64,000 nucleotides of DNA. It comes from Bacteroidota bacterium. Lineage in GTDB: Bacteria > Bacteroidota > Bacteroidia > Bacteroidales > Dysgonomonadaceae. Below are positions 7,858 through 16,559 of the stretch, piece after piece (position 1 is the stretch's first letter; each line of letters begins with the position of its first letter). Both the position numbers and the translations under genes were made by a program. The notes beneath the pieces were generated by a model. The model worked only from the letters and a program-made list of their open reading frames with translations. It searched no databases and was not told the DNA's origin. The stretch spans positions 62,001-126,000 of the forward strand of contig JAEZGN010000007.1 of the NCBI GenBank assembly GCA_023437305.1. Reading direction: 5' to 3'.

Positions 7858-9570
7858 TTAATATCCGGGATTTTGCTCTAATAAGTTGTTCGCTCCTATC
7901 AGACTATAATGGATAGGGAATCGATTCAGGTTTGTATTATTAGTTGCTTTATGATCCCACCAATTTTCTGTTACATAGGCATCCCAACGTACTAAATCGG
8001 TTCGTCTTCTGCCTTCTGCCAAAAATTCTACTTGCCATTCATCCAGCATACGGTATTTGTCCAGCTTAGATGCCGTTACAGGGTCAGGGTCGTTGCCATT
8101 TACAAAATAGCGCTTGCGTACAGTATTGATCAATTCGGCTGCGCCATCCTTGTCTCCGGCCCGCATTTTGCATTCTGCTAATGTATAATAAATTTCTGCA
8201 AGACGGATTACAGGAACATCCGGGTCGAATTTGCGGTTTTTCTCACTCTGATTAGGGCGTGGACTACGTTTGGTAACACGCACACAAGAAGCTTCTTCTG
8301 CTGTGGCAATTGTAGATGGCAGCGACTCCAATGTCGGGTATTCTGCCGATCCAACTTTCGCAAAATAAGCAACCTGATCTCTTACTACAAGTGTTTTTCC
8401 GCTGTATTCGCGACTTCCTGTACATGTCCAGCTTGGGTTTGTCGGATTTACAAGTTCTCCTACAATAAACATTCCACGATACTTACCGGCTCCTTCGTAT
8501 ACATATAGTTGCTTGCGAAGGTCGTTATCATTGAACTTGGCATAAGCACCACCCAATTTGTAAGAATATTTTTTACCTGTCGGATCAAGGCTTGGTATAA
8601 GTCCAATACCGTTATTAGAGCCTGAGCCTTCTAGTCCTCCCAAATAATTCTTGTAGTTGTAAGGTACCATATAGCTCCAGTACATACCGTCAGTTTCGAG
8701 CTTAGCATTCTCGCTTGGTACAGACCAAATAATTTCGGGACTAGTTTCGTTATCGAATCCGAATATATTTGTCCAGTCTGTATCCAATTTGTATTTGCCG
8801 TATTTTCCATCAATGATATCCTGGCAGATTGTTGCTGCTTCTGAATATTTTTCTTCGCCGATATATGATTTGGCGTTAAAATAAAGGCGAGCCAGCAAAG
8901 CTGCTCCAGCAGCCCGATTGATACTTCCGTTTTCCAATCCGCCAAGTTCTTCTTTTACAGGTAGGTTAGGGATGGCTTCTTTGAGTAATTCCTCTATAAA
9001 GTCGAAAGTCTCTTTATCTGTAGAACGTCCTTTTACTTCACTCTGTGTAGTAGTATATAGAGGTACTCCTCCAAAGAAATCCAGACCATCCAGATAGAAA
9101 GAGGCTACAAGTGCCTTTTGCTGATTGAGCATCGATTCGCGTGTGCCTTCAGCAAATCCCAAAGCATCGAAGTTTACTTTTTCTAAATCTTCGAGTGCAT
9201 CCCATGCAAGAGCTACTCCCATAGCAAAGTTAGTCCATCCTGTTTCTATAAATGCCATGTCTTCGGTATATTCATGGTGATGGAATTTTTGATATAAGGC
9301 CCCATTGTACCAGTCGCTACCACGTGTAGGCAAGCAAAATTCATCGGTACCCAATTCTTGCAACATCCAACGAGGTTCGTTGTTGGCAATATACCAGCGC
9401 CAGTGTGTAAAAGGACGGTTGAAACGTTCCCAAACAGCTTCCTGAGAAGTATAGAATGTCTCAGGAACTACCTGTGAATAAAATGTAGGTTCTACGCTAC
9501 ACGAAGTAATTGCGAATAGACAAATTGTAATTCCGACTAAGACGGAATTATATATTTTAAACTTTTTCAT
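7858..9570 (-). CDS. SusD/RagB family nutrient-binding lipoprotein
   Basis: A 570-residue lipoprotein (lipobox ITSC, Cys 24) with the SusD architecture. Helical TPR-like segments include MLNQQKALVASFYLDGLDFFGGVPL and INRAAGAALLARLYFNAKSYIG, and the typical C-terminus contains VIRLAEIYYTLAECKMRAGD and YRMLDEWQVEFLAEGRRR. It caps the SusC barrel on the cell surface and binds the imported ligand. It starts 13 bases after the SusC stop in the same operon. The link to the 3-keto-glycoside cassette downstream suggests a glycoside ligand, but nothing in the protein fixes its identity. Confidence 0.93.
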   Translation of the reverse strand: MKKFKIYNSVLVGITICLFAITSCSVEPTFYSQVVPETFYTSQEAVWERFNRPFTHWRWYIANNEPRWMLQELGTDEFCLPTRGSDWYNGALYQKFHHHEYTEDMAFIETGWTNFAMGVALAWDALEDLEKVNFDALGFAEGTRESMLNQQKALVASFYLDGLDFFGGVPLYTTTQSEVKGRSTDKETFDFIEELLKEAIPNLPVKEELGGLENGSINRAAGAALLARLYFNAKSYIGEEKYSEAATICQDIIDGKYGKYKLDTDWTNIFGFDNETSPEIIWSVPSENAKLETDGMYWSYMVPYNYKNYLGGLEGSGSNNGIGLIPSLDPTGKKYSYKLGGAYAKFNDNDLRKQLYVYEGAGKYRGMFIVGELVNPTNPSWTCTGSREYSGKTLVVRDQVAYFAKVGSAEYPTLESLPSTIATAEEASCVRVTKRSPRPNQSEKNRKFDPDVPVIRLAEIYYTLAECKMRAGDKDGAAELINTVRKRYFVNGNDPDPVTASKLDKYRMLDEWQVEFLAEGRRRTDLVRWDAYVTENWWDHKATNNTNLNRFPIHYSLIGANNLLEQNPGY

Positions 9571-9583
9571 CTTTTGTGTATGT

Positions 9584-12500
9584 TTAGAAATTTAACTGAA
9601 GACCTAATGTATAAGTGCGGGTTGTAGGGTAAAAATCATCTCTTGACCAGAATTTTTCCGTACCACCTTCCCATCCTGTAATATTCACTTGGGGGTTCAT
9701 GCCGCTATAGCCGGTAATGGTGCAAACATTACCTACGGTTCCGTATATGCGTATGCGGTCTATCAGTTTCGTATATTTCTTCATAGGAAGGGTGTACCCG
9801 AGGGTGATCGCATCTATTTTTAAGAATGTACCGTCTTCGAGATAGTAATCACTGATTTGTTTTTCTCCTTTAATATGGTTGAATTCGCCATATGCTGATT
9901 TTAATACATTCGTATTTCCCTGCCCTTGAATTCCGAAGTACATGTTTAGGGCATTGTATACATCAAAGTCGATCCAGCTTCGCAGACTGATTCCCATGTC
10001 GAGCTTTTTATACTGCAAGGTGTGTCTCCATCCGAGGATGAGCTTAGGGGTATAATTTCCGATGTATTGCTTATCGTTTTCGGTTTTCTCGGCTGCCGGT
10101 ATTATTTTTCCTTCTTTGTTGTAGAGCAAGAACTTTCCATCATCATCGAATCCTGCAAACTTCCAAAGATAAAATGCGCCTATTGTGGAGCCTTCTTCTA
10201 TGCGTGCTGCGTCTCCCGGACTGCCCGGAGCAGGAAATCCGTTTCCGTTATAATATGTATTATTACCCCAAAGAGTAAGGATCTTACCTGAGTTGTGACT
10301 TAGGTTGAGGTTGCTGTTCCATATGAAATCTTTAGTTCGGATGATGTCTCCGCCAATTTCAAACTCCCATCCTTTGCTTTCCATACTTCCTATGTTTTGG
10401 TATTGAGATCCTTGAGTGAAGGGCGGCTGAGGAACTTTAACGCTATAAATAAGGTTGTCGATCTTACGTCTGTAATAATCGAACTTACCATATAGGCGAC
10501 CATCGAAAAGCGAATAATCTAACCCTAAATTCCATTCTTTCTTTTCTTCCCATCCCAGATTTGGATTTATATTCTGGGTTTTACCAAAAGAGTATGCCCA
10601 TGTTCCGTCAGGAAGCATCCAGTATGCATCGGAACCCAGCATATCGGCCATATATGAGGAGCTAAAGTCGTTATTTCCCGTTACTCCATAGCCAACCCGC
10701 ACTTTCAGGTCATCTATCCAGCTTATATTTTTCATAAACTTTTCACCCGAGATGCGCCATCCGCCGGATAAAGACCAGAAATCGGCCCAGCGGTTGTCTG
10801 CGGCAAACTTTGATGAACCTTCGTGTCTGAGAGAAGCCTGTAATAGATACTTGTTTTGATACGAGTAGTTAGCACGGGCAAATACAGAGAATAGGCGTTC
10901 TGTGATGCTCTTGCCTGAGCTCATTCCGGCTTTGCCATCACTCAGGTACGATCCGGCACCGATGTTCCAAAATTTTATTCCATCTACATCAAAATCGTAA
11001 TTGGAAACACTGAATCCCTCTCCGTTTTTCTCGAAATAAGAATACCCGGCCACCGCATTTATTACATGTCCGCTATCAAATTCTTTGATGTAAGTCGCGA
11101 ATCCTTCGGAAGTGAGATTTTCTGTTTTGTCGAAAGTAAGGGTTGCGGCTCCTCTTCGTCTATCTTCTATCTCTTCCCTGTGATAACGCGATTTGTAGAA
11201 ATGATATTCCCACTGGCGGTTTTCATATCCTATTACTTGCTGGAATGACAGGCCGGGTATAGGTTTTATATTCAATTTGAAAGTAGCTTCAGGCTTGAAC
11301 CATTTGTCAAGCCCTTCGTAAGTGCTCAGGTTGGCATCGGCTACGACATTATAGTCCAGTGTTTCGTTAGTCCACACATTGTATCCTGTTTGGCTATCAG
11401 GGTCGTAAGGAGATCTGGTTGGGTTGTTGCGCATCGCCTGCTGAAAGTTGGGGTAATTGTTATTGCGCATCGCCTGACGATAATCTACGCTAGGTCTGAT
11501 TTCGAGCCATCCATCTAAGACTTTAAAGTTGGCATTAAATCTTCCTCCATAATCTTGACGTTCATCTTTGATTGAAATTCCCTGATTTTTTTCATAAAAA
11601 AAGGAAGAATATATCTGAGCATTCTCTGTGCCGGCTTCGATAGAAAGATGGTGTTTTTGTGAAAAATTATCATCGTTGATAAGCTCTTTCCACCAATTTG
11701 TATCTGTGCCATAATCTGTGCCGATTTTATGTTCTGCATATTCTCTTCCTGTTAGCATCTCAGGAGCTCCGTAATTCTGCTTTTTTGTCATCTCTGTCGA
11801 GTAAGTCATTTTTACCTTGCCGCTTGTATTCGATCCGCTTTTGGTCGTAATGAGTATTACTCCGGATGCTGCTCGTGTTCCATAAATAGCTCCAGCAGAG
11901 GCGTCTTTAAGGACATCGATTGTCAGAATATCGTCTTGTGAAAGTGAGCGTATGTCCCCTCCCGGAAAGCCATCGATGACAATAAGAGGCGACTTCCCTG
12001 AGTTTATAGAAGTCATCCCTCGCAACTGGAATGTAGTACCTGCATTTGCACTTCCAATATTGTTCATAATAAGTCCGCTAACTCTACCCTGTAGAGCTGA
12101 GGATACGTCTGATCCTCCTACTCCCGTCATCAAGTCTTTTGCTGATATGGATGTTACAGAACTGGTTACTTGTTTCTTTTCTAGTGTACCATAGCCAATT
12201 ACGACCACTTCATCCAGCGTTTTAGTGTCTTCTTGTAGTTGTATGTTAAAAGATGTTTGTCCGGCTACGGGTACTTCTTTCGATATATATCCTACAAATG
12301 AAATAAGCAAAGTAGCATTTTCGGGCACGTTGTCCAATCTAGCTATTCCATCGACGTCTGTGATGTTTCCATTTGTAGTTCCTTTTACCGCTACATTGGC
12401 TCCAATTACAGGGCCAACATTGTCGCTTACTGTTACTGTTATTGTTTTTCCTTTTTGCAAAGGTGATGTTTCGTGCACTATTGCCTTACTAGTATTGTTT

Positions 12501-12619
12501 TGGTCGGAGGCCTGCAGGTTGTATGGGCATAATGTGATTCCTGCTATTGTAAAAGTTAATAAGGAAAACATTTTGAATGATCTGATAGGCCGGGTATTAA
12601 ATTTTTGTTGTGTCTTCAT
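9584..12619 (-). CDS. SusC/RagA family TonB-dependent transporter
   Basis: A 1011-residue outer-membrane transporter. A signal region is followed by a carboxypeptidase-regulatory-like domain (about 55-135), a TonB-box-like LDEVVVIGYGTLEKK stretch, the plug domain (SALQGRVSGLIMNN, DVLKDASAGAIYGTRAASGVILITTK) and a large beta barrel ending in an aromatic strand (TYTLGLQLNF). The ATG at 12619 is preferred over the in-frame TTG at 12622. A promoter at 12796-12828 overlaps a palindromic operator next to a divergent XRE gene, so expression is probably controlled there. It works with the SusD-like protein encoded directly downstream. Confidence 0.93.
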   Translation of the reverse strand: MKTQQKFNTRPIRSFKMFSLLTFTIAGITLCPYNLQASDQNNTSKAIVHETSPLQKGKTITVTVSDNVGPVIGANVAVKGTTNGNITDVDGIARLDNVPENATLLISFVGYISKEVPVAGQTSFNIQLQEDTKTLDEVVVIGYGTLEKKQVTSSVTSISAKDLMTGVGGSDVSSALQGRVSGLIMNNIGSANAGTTFQLRGMTSINSGKSPLIVIDGFPGGDIRSLSQDDILTIDVLKDASAGAIYGTRAASGVILITTKSGSNTSGKVKMTYSTEMTKKQNYGAPEMLTGREYAEHKIGTDYGTDTNWWKELINDDNFSQKHHLSIEAGTENAQIYSSFFYEKNQGISIKDERQDYGGRFNANFKVLDGWLEIRPSVDYRQAMRNNNYPNFQQAMRNNPTRSPYDPDSQTGYNVWTNETLDYNVVADANLSTYEGLDKWFKPEATFKLNIKPIPGLSFQQVIGYENRQWEYHFYKSRYHREEIEDRRRGAATLTFDKTENLTSEGFATYIKEFDSGHVINAVAGYSYFEKNGEGFSVSNYDFDVDGIKFWNIGAGSYLSDGKAGMSSGKSITERLFSVFARANYSYQNKYLLQASLRHEGSSKFAADNRWADFWSLSGGWRISGEKFMKNISWIDDLKVRVGYGVTGNNDFSSSYMADMLGSDAYWMLPDGTWAYSFGKTQNINPNLGWEEKKEWNLGLDYSLFDGRLYGKFDYYRRKIDNLIYSVKVPQPPFTQGSQYQNIGSMESKGWEFEIGGDIIRTKDFIWNSNLNLSHNSGKILTLWGNNTYYNGNGFPAPGSPGDAARIEEGSTIGAFYLWKFAGFDDDGKFLLYNKEGKIIPAAEKTENDKQYIGNYTPKLILGWRHTLQYKKLDMGISLRSWIDFDVYNALNMYFGIQGQGNTNVLKSAYGEFNHIKGEKQISDYYLEDGTFLKIDAITLGYTLPMKKYTKLIDRIRIYGTVGNVCTITGYSGMNPQVNITGWEGGTEKFWSRDDFYPTTRTYTLGLQLNF

Positions 12620-12795
12620 CAATTTTAAGTAAAATTGTTAATAATCGACTTTAAATTTTGGGATTTTGATTAAGGTGTGGTGTGATTTTGGTTTTAGGCT
12701 TTTGAATACTATGTTTTCATGGTGGGCATCTCCTTAAAAATATTTAATATTTGGGCTTACTCTGTTAAATAGGATTTTCAGCATACTCCTTTTAA

Positions 12796-12828
12796 CAAAA
12801 CTATCATTAATGATTGTTGAAATGCAAA
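12796..12828 (-). promoter_or_regulatory. Promoter of the SusC gene, overlapping operator
   Basis: On the minus strand TTTG (12828-12825) is followed after 21 bases by TAGTTTTG (12803-12796), matching the Bacteroidota -33/-7 pattern. The first palindromic operator lies across the spacer and the -7 element, so a bound regulator would block RNA polymerase. The SusC ATG is at 12619, leaving a leader of roughly 170 bases. Confidence 0.6.
12798..12819. promoter_or_regulatory. XRE operator copy 1
   Basis: A 22-bp site with the perfect 12-bp palindrome ATCATTAATGAT at 12803-12814. It is the exact reverse complement of copy 2, which lies 50 bp away. Confidence 0.7.
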
Positions 12829-12847
12829 TCTAAACAATTTTCTTTAA

Positions 12848-12869
12848 CAACAATCATTAATGATAGTTT
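12848..12869. promoter_or_regulatory. XRE operator copy 2
   Basis: A 22-bp site with core ATCATTAATGAT at 12853-12864, identical to copy 1 in inverted orientation. It ends 4 bases before the ATG of the XRE gene, a position expected for autoregulation. Confidence 0.7.
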
Positions 12870-12873
12870 AAAT

Positions 12874-13092
12874 ATGGATAAGGAAATCCTCAAAAGAAAA
12901 ATTGGTCTGAAAATCAGGAGTATAAGGGAGGGTAAAAACTTGTCCATAATGGATTTGGCAGATGTGCTGGATATAGAATATAATAATCTGATACGAATAG
13001 AAAAAGGGCGTACAAATCCAACAATAATAACATTGTATAAGATATGTCAGGCATTAAATGTTAAATTGCCTGAAATAGTAGATGTAGATTAA
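12874..13092 (+). CDS. Small XRE-family helix-turn-helix regulator
   Basis: A 72-residue protein made almost entirely of one HTH_3/XRE domain. The segment LKIRSIREGKNLSIMDLADV is followed by the recognition region EYNNLIRIEKGRTNPTIITL and a short acidic tail. The ATG at 12874 is chosen because an upstream in-frame ATG at 12814 would put the operators inside the coding region. The gene sits between two divergent SusC genes, and both copies of a 22-bp palindromic site lie just upstream. It probably represses its own gene and the leftward SusC operon. The ligand or signal is unknown; there is no effector domain, so a partner protein or simple dimer control is possible. Confidence 0.85.
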   Translation: MDKEILKRKIGLKIRSIREGKNLSIMDLADVLDIEYNNLIRIEKGRTNPTIITLYKICQALNVKLPEIVDVD

Positions 13093-13198
13093 GCAGACAA
13101 ACTAAAATCTCTGGGTGATTTTATGTTGCTGTTTATTAGCATTTTATGAGAATGTCGATTTTCTCATACGAATATCCTTTTATCAAACTTATAAAAGC

Positions 13199-13246
13199 AT
13201 ACCATGTTTGAGGTATAAATATACCACATCAAGGGGATTTCATACC
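13199..13246 (+). repeat. Three phased ATACC direct repeats upstream of the second SusC promoter
   Basis: ATACC occurs at 13199-13203, 13221-13225 and 13242-13246, spaced 22 and 21 bases apart, about two helical turns. The first and third extend to ATACCATGTTTG and ATACCTAGTTTG. The middle one is also half of the inverted repeat GGTATAAATATACC (13212-13225). The position next to the -33 region suggests an activator or repressor binding array. Confidence 0.5.
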
Positions 13247-13268
13247 TAGTTTGCTCATTATACTTTTG
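13238..13268 (+). promoter_or_regulatory. Promoter of the second SusC gene
   Basis: TTTC at 13238-13241, one base off the -33 consensus TTTG, is followed after 19 bases by an exact -7 element TACTTTTG at 13261-13268. The predicted leader to the ATG at 13348 is about 70 bases. Confidence 0.6.
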
Positions 13269-13347
13269 TGATAGATATTATCTGTTTTTAACAAATGAAT
13301 ATCTAATATATCTATAAAGATTGTTTGAGTTAAATTATAAAAAGGTT

Positions 13348-16300
13348 ATGCTAAATTTTAGAAAATTAAAGTTGCTGTTATTATTTACTGTTCTTACTTT
13401 ATTTGTTTCCGCACAAACAGGCGACATATACACTATAAAAGGACATGTAACAGATGCTGGAGGTACAGACCTGCCCGGGGTGACAATACAAGTGAAGGGT
13501 AATGCTCAGTCGGGAACCCTGACGGATATAGATGGTCATTACTCCATATCAGTGAAAAAAAACGAAATTCTGATATTTTCATATTTAGGGTTTGAAACAC
13601 ATCAGGTTGAAGTATTATCGAACAAACCGATAGATGTGGTTTTGAAAGAAAATAGTACCGAGCTAGATGAAGTTGTAGTGACTTCGTTAAATATTCCCCG
13701 TGAGAAAAAGGCTTTGGGCTATGCCGTACAAGCCGTATCGGGTAAGGCTCTGGAGACAAGGCCAACCAATGCATTGAGTGCTCTTTCGGGAAAGATATCA
13801 GGTTTGCAAGTTATATCTAGTGGAGGAAATATGGGAGGATCTTCCCGTGTAACGCTGCGTGGTATAAATTCGATTACAGGAAATAATCAGCCATTGTATA
13901 TTATCGACGGAGTACCTCTCGATAATACCGACATGAACACCTCTTCTACAATTAATGGTAGTGCAGGAAAAGATGTTGGAAGTACAATACAGGATATAAA
14001 TCCGGACGATATAGCAGATATAAATGTATTGAAAGGCCCTTCGGCTGCAGCTCTTTACGGAACACGTGCAGCAAATGGTGTGATACTGATAACAACAAAA
14101 AAAGGCAGTAGCAATACAGATCGTTTAGATATTCAGATAAATACGGGCATCGAGCTCGAAAATGTAGTAAGACTGCCCAAACGTCAGAAATTATATGGCG
14201 GTGGATATAGTACTTCGTTCCAGAAAGTAACGATAGACGGAAAAGAATACAATGTAGTAGATTACGCAGCTGATGAGAGCTGGGGTCCAAAGCTTGACGG
14301 GACACCTGTATTACACTGGTATAATCTCGATCCTGAGTATGCCAATGATTACCTGAATCCTGAGCCTTGGGTTTATCCAAAGAATGATGTTACCGACTTT
14401 TTTCGTACAGGAGTATCCAATACAAATAATATAGCGTTCTCAAAGAATTCATCTAGCAGTGCTTTCCGTGTATCATTCACCAATAAGAATGTAAAAGGTA
14501 CAGTACCCAATTCTTCCTTGAGCAGAAATGCAGTGAATATATCGGGTAGTACAAAAGGAGATCTGGTTTCATTCTTCGGAAATGTAAACTATATAAATAA
14601 TAAATCTACAGGTCGTCCGTGGACAGGAGCTTCGAACCGTAATATTATCCTCGAAGCATATCAGTGGGGGCAAGTACAGGTAGACTATAAGAAACTCAGT
14701 GAATATAAACGTGCCGACGGTACGCCTCGTGCATGGAATCGTACAAGCTGGGAAAATACAACAGCTGCCGAGAAAACAAAATATATAGATAATCCTTATT
14801 GGTCAGCCTACGAAAGTTATCTGAAAGAGAACAGAGACAGGTTGTATGGTAATATAGGTTTAGTGATTACCCCGACTAAATGGTTGAGTCTGACAGGACG
14901 GATAAATGGTGATGTGTATCAATACAATTCGCAAGATCGTATTGCATATTACTCTCGTTCGCAGTCGATGTATCAGGAATATTCCCAAAAGTTTGATGAG
15001 TTTAATTATGAATTCTTGGCAACATCAAATAACCGTTGGGGTGATCACTCTTTAATCGCTAACCTCGGGGCGAATTATATGAGACGTAACAGACGTGTAA
15101 GCGACATACAAACATCGGGTGGGCTTACGATTCCGGCATACTATAGCCTGAATAACGCTTCCTCTGTCATTATAAACCCGTCTACAGGTCTTTACAAGAA
15201 AGCAATATCATCAGTATACGGAAGTGTTTCGTATGGATGGAAAAGTATGTTGTACTTAGATGGTACTATCCGTAACGACTGGTCTTCGACCTTACCTACA
15301 GATAATAATTCGTTCTTATATCCATCCCTTACATCATCTTTTGTATTCACAGAACTTCCGGCATTTAAAGACCAGAGCTGGCTCTCATTCGGTAAAGTTC
15401 GCTTAGGCTGGGCAGAGGTAGGTAATGATACTGATCCTTATCAGTTATACAAAACCTATGAGGCTTTGAATGCATTTGATGGAAATATATCTTATACTTT
15501 ATCAGATAAATTAAATAATCCTAATCTAAAGCCTGAGATTACATCATCTTGGGAGGCCGGATTGCAATTGCAATTGTTTAATAATCTGATCGGATTGGAT
15601 GTTACTTATTACGATAACAATAGTCGCAACCAGATTATATCGTTACCTACATCTGATGCTTTTGGTTACAGCTATAAACTGATTAATGCAGGGAAGATAA
15701 ATAACAAAGGCATCGAGGCTACACTGACCGTAAATCCGATCCGTCAGAAGGATTGGGACTGGACAGCGATTGCAAACTTCTCAAAAAACAGTAATAAAAT
15801 TATCAAATTGTCGGATGCGGTCAATACATTACAGTTGAGTAATACTTTGGTTTCGCTTGTAGCACAAGAAGGCGAGAGTTACGGACAGATAAAAGGCTAT
15901 GATTTTGTATATGCACCTGATGGAAAGAAGGTAGTAAACAGTGATGGCGTATATATGCGTACCGATCAGTTTGCTTCGCTTGGGAGCGTATTGCCTGATT
16001 TCTTATGGAGTTTCCAGAACCAGTTGAGATACAAAGACTTTACATTCGGGTTTCTGATCGATTCGCGTGTTGGAGGTAAATTCTTCTCTCAAACATATAA
16101 GGTTGGTATGTATTCAGGTATCTTAGAATCTACAGCAGCAAATAATATTCGTGAAGATGGTATTGTACTTGATGGCGTTACCGGTAATGTTGTATTCAAT
16201 GCCGACGGAACATATACTGTTTCTAATACAGCTACAAACGACAAGCGTGTAACTGCTCAGGCATGGGCACAGAATCAGTATAACGGGCCAACAGCATATA

Positions 16301-16545
16301 CTGTTTTTGATGCTACATTTATTAAACTTCGTGAGTTGACTCTTGGATATACATTCAATCTTCCAAAATGGAAAGTTAAGAGTATAAACGTAACGGCTTA
16401 TGCCCGCAACTTATGGAATATTTATACCAAGAGCAAGGATATCGATCCCGAACTGACCAATAGTAGTGGTAATGTACAAGGTATAGAAGGTGGTAACCTG
16501 CCTACTCCTGTAACCTACGGTATAAATCTTGGTTTCAAATTTTAA
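13348..16545 (+). CDS. SusC/RagA family TonB-dependent transporter
   Basis: A 1065-residue transporter. The ATG at 13348 starts directly before a clean signal peptide (MLNFRKLKLLLLFTVLTL, cut near VSAQ); the in-frame TTG at 13321 is not needed. After a carboxypeptidase-like domain (about 30-110) come LDEVVVTSLNIPREKKALGY, a plug domain (TNALSALSGKISGLQV, NVLKGPSAAALYGTRAANGV) and a barrel ending GINLGFKF. It is 14 bases upstream of its SusD partner and shares an operon with a thioredoxin-like lipoprotein. No glycosidase accompanies it, so the imported ligand may be something other than a polysaccharide, such as a peptide or cofactor. Confidence 0.92.
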   Translation: MLNFRKLKLLLLFTVLTLFVSAQTGDIYTIKGHVTDAGGTDLPGVTIQVKGNAQSGTLTDIDGHYSISVKKNEILIFSYLGFETHQVEVLSNKPIDVVLKENSTELDEVVVTSLNIPREKKALGYAVQAVSGKALETRPTNALSALSGKISGLQVISSGGNMGGSSRVTLRGINSITGNNQPLYIIDGVPLDNTDMNTSSTINGSAGKDVGSTIQDINPDDIADINVLKGPSAAALYGTRAANGVILITTKKGSSNTDRLDIQINTGIELENVVRLPKRQKLYGGGYSTSFQKVTIDGKEYNVVDYAADESWGPKLDGTPVLHWYNLDPEYANDYLNPEPWVYPKNDVTDFFRTGVSNTNNIAFSKNSSSSAFRVSFTNKNVKGTVPNSSLSRNAVNISGSTKGDLVSFFGNVNYINNKSTGRPWTGASNRNIILEAYQWGQVQVDYKKLSEYKRADGTPRAWNRTSWENTTAAEKTKYIDNPYWSAYESYLKENRDRLYGNIGLVITPTKWLSLTGRINGDVYQYNSQDRIAYYSRSQSMYQEYSQKFDEFNYEFLATSNNRWGDHSLIANLGANYMRRNRRVSDIQTSGGLTIPAYYSLNNASSVIINPSTGLYKKAISSVYGSVSYGWKSMLYLDGTIRNDWSSTLPTDNNSFLYPSLTSSFVFTELPAFKDQSWLSFGKVRLGWAEVGNDTDPYQLYKTYEALNAFDGNISYTLSDKLNNPNLKPEITSSWEAGLQLQLFNNLIGLDVTYYDNNSRNQIISLPTSDAFGYSYKLINAGKINNKGIEATLTVNPIRQKDWDWTAIANFSKNSNKIIKLSDAVNTLQLSNTLVSLVAQEGESYGQIKGYDFVYAPDGKKVVNSDGVYMRTDQFASLGSVLPDFLWSFQNQLRYKDFTFGFLIDSRVGGKFFSQTYKVGMYSGILESTAANNIREDGIVLDGVTGNVVFNADGTYTVSNTATNDKRVTAQAWAQNQYNGPTAYTVFDATFIKLRELTLGYTFNLPKWKVKSINVTAYARNLWNIYTKSKDIDPELTNSSGNVQGIEGGNLPTPVTYGINLGFKF

Positions 16546-16559
16546 AATAAACTATCTGT

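Noticed and set aside
12814..12873. Upstream ATG extending the XRE gene by 20 codons
   Set aside because: The extension would run through operator copy 2 and part of copy 1 and adds a sequence unlike an XRE N-terminus.
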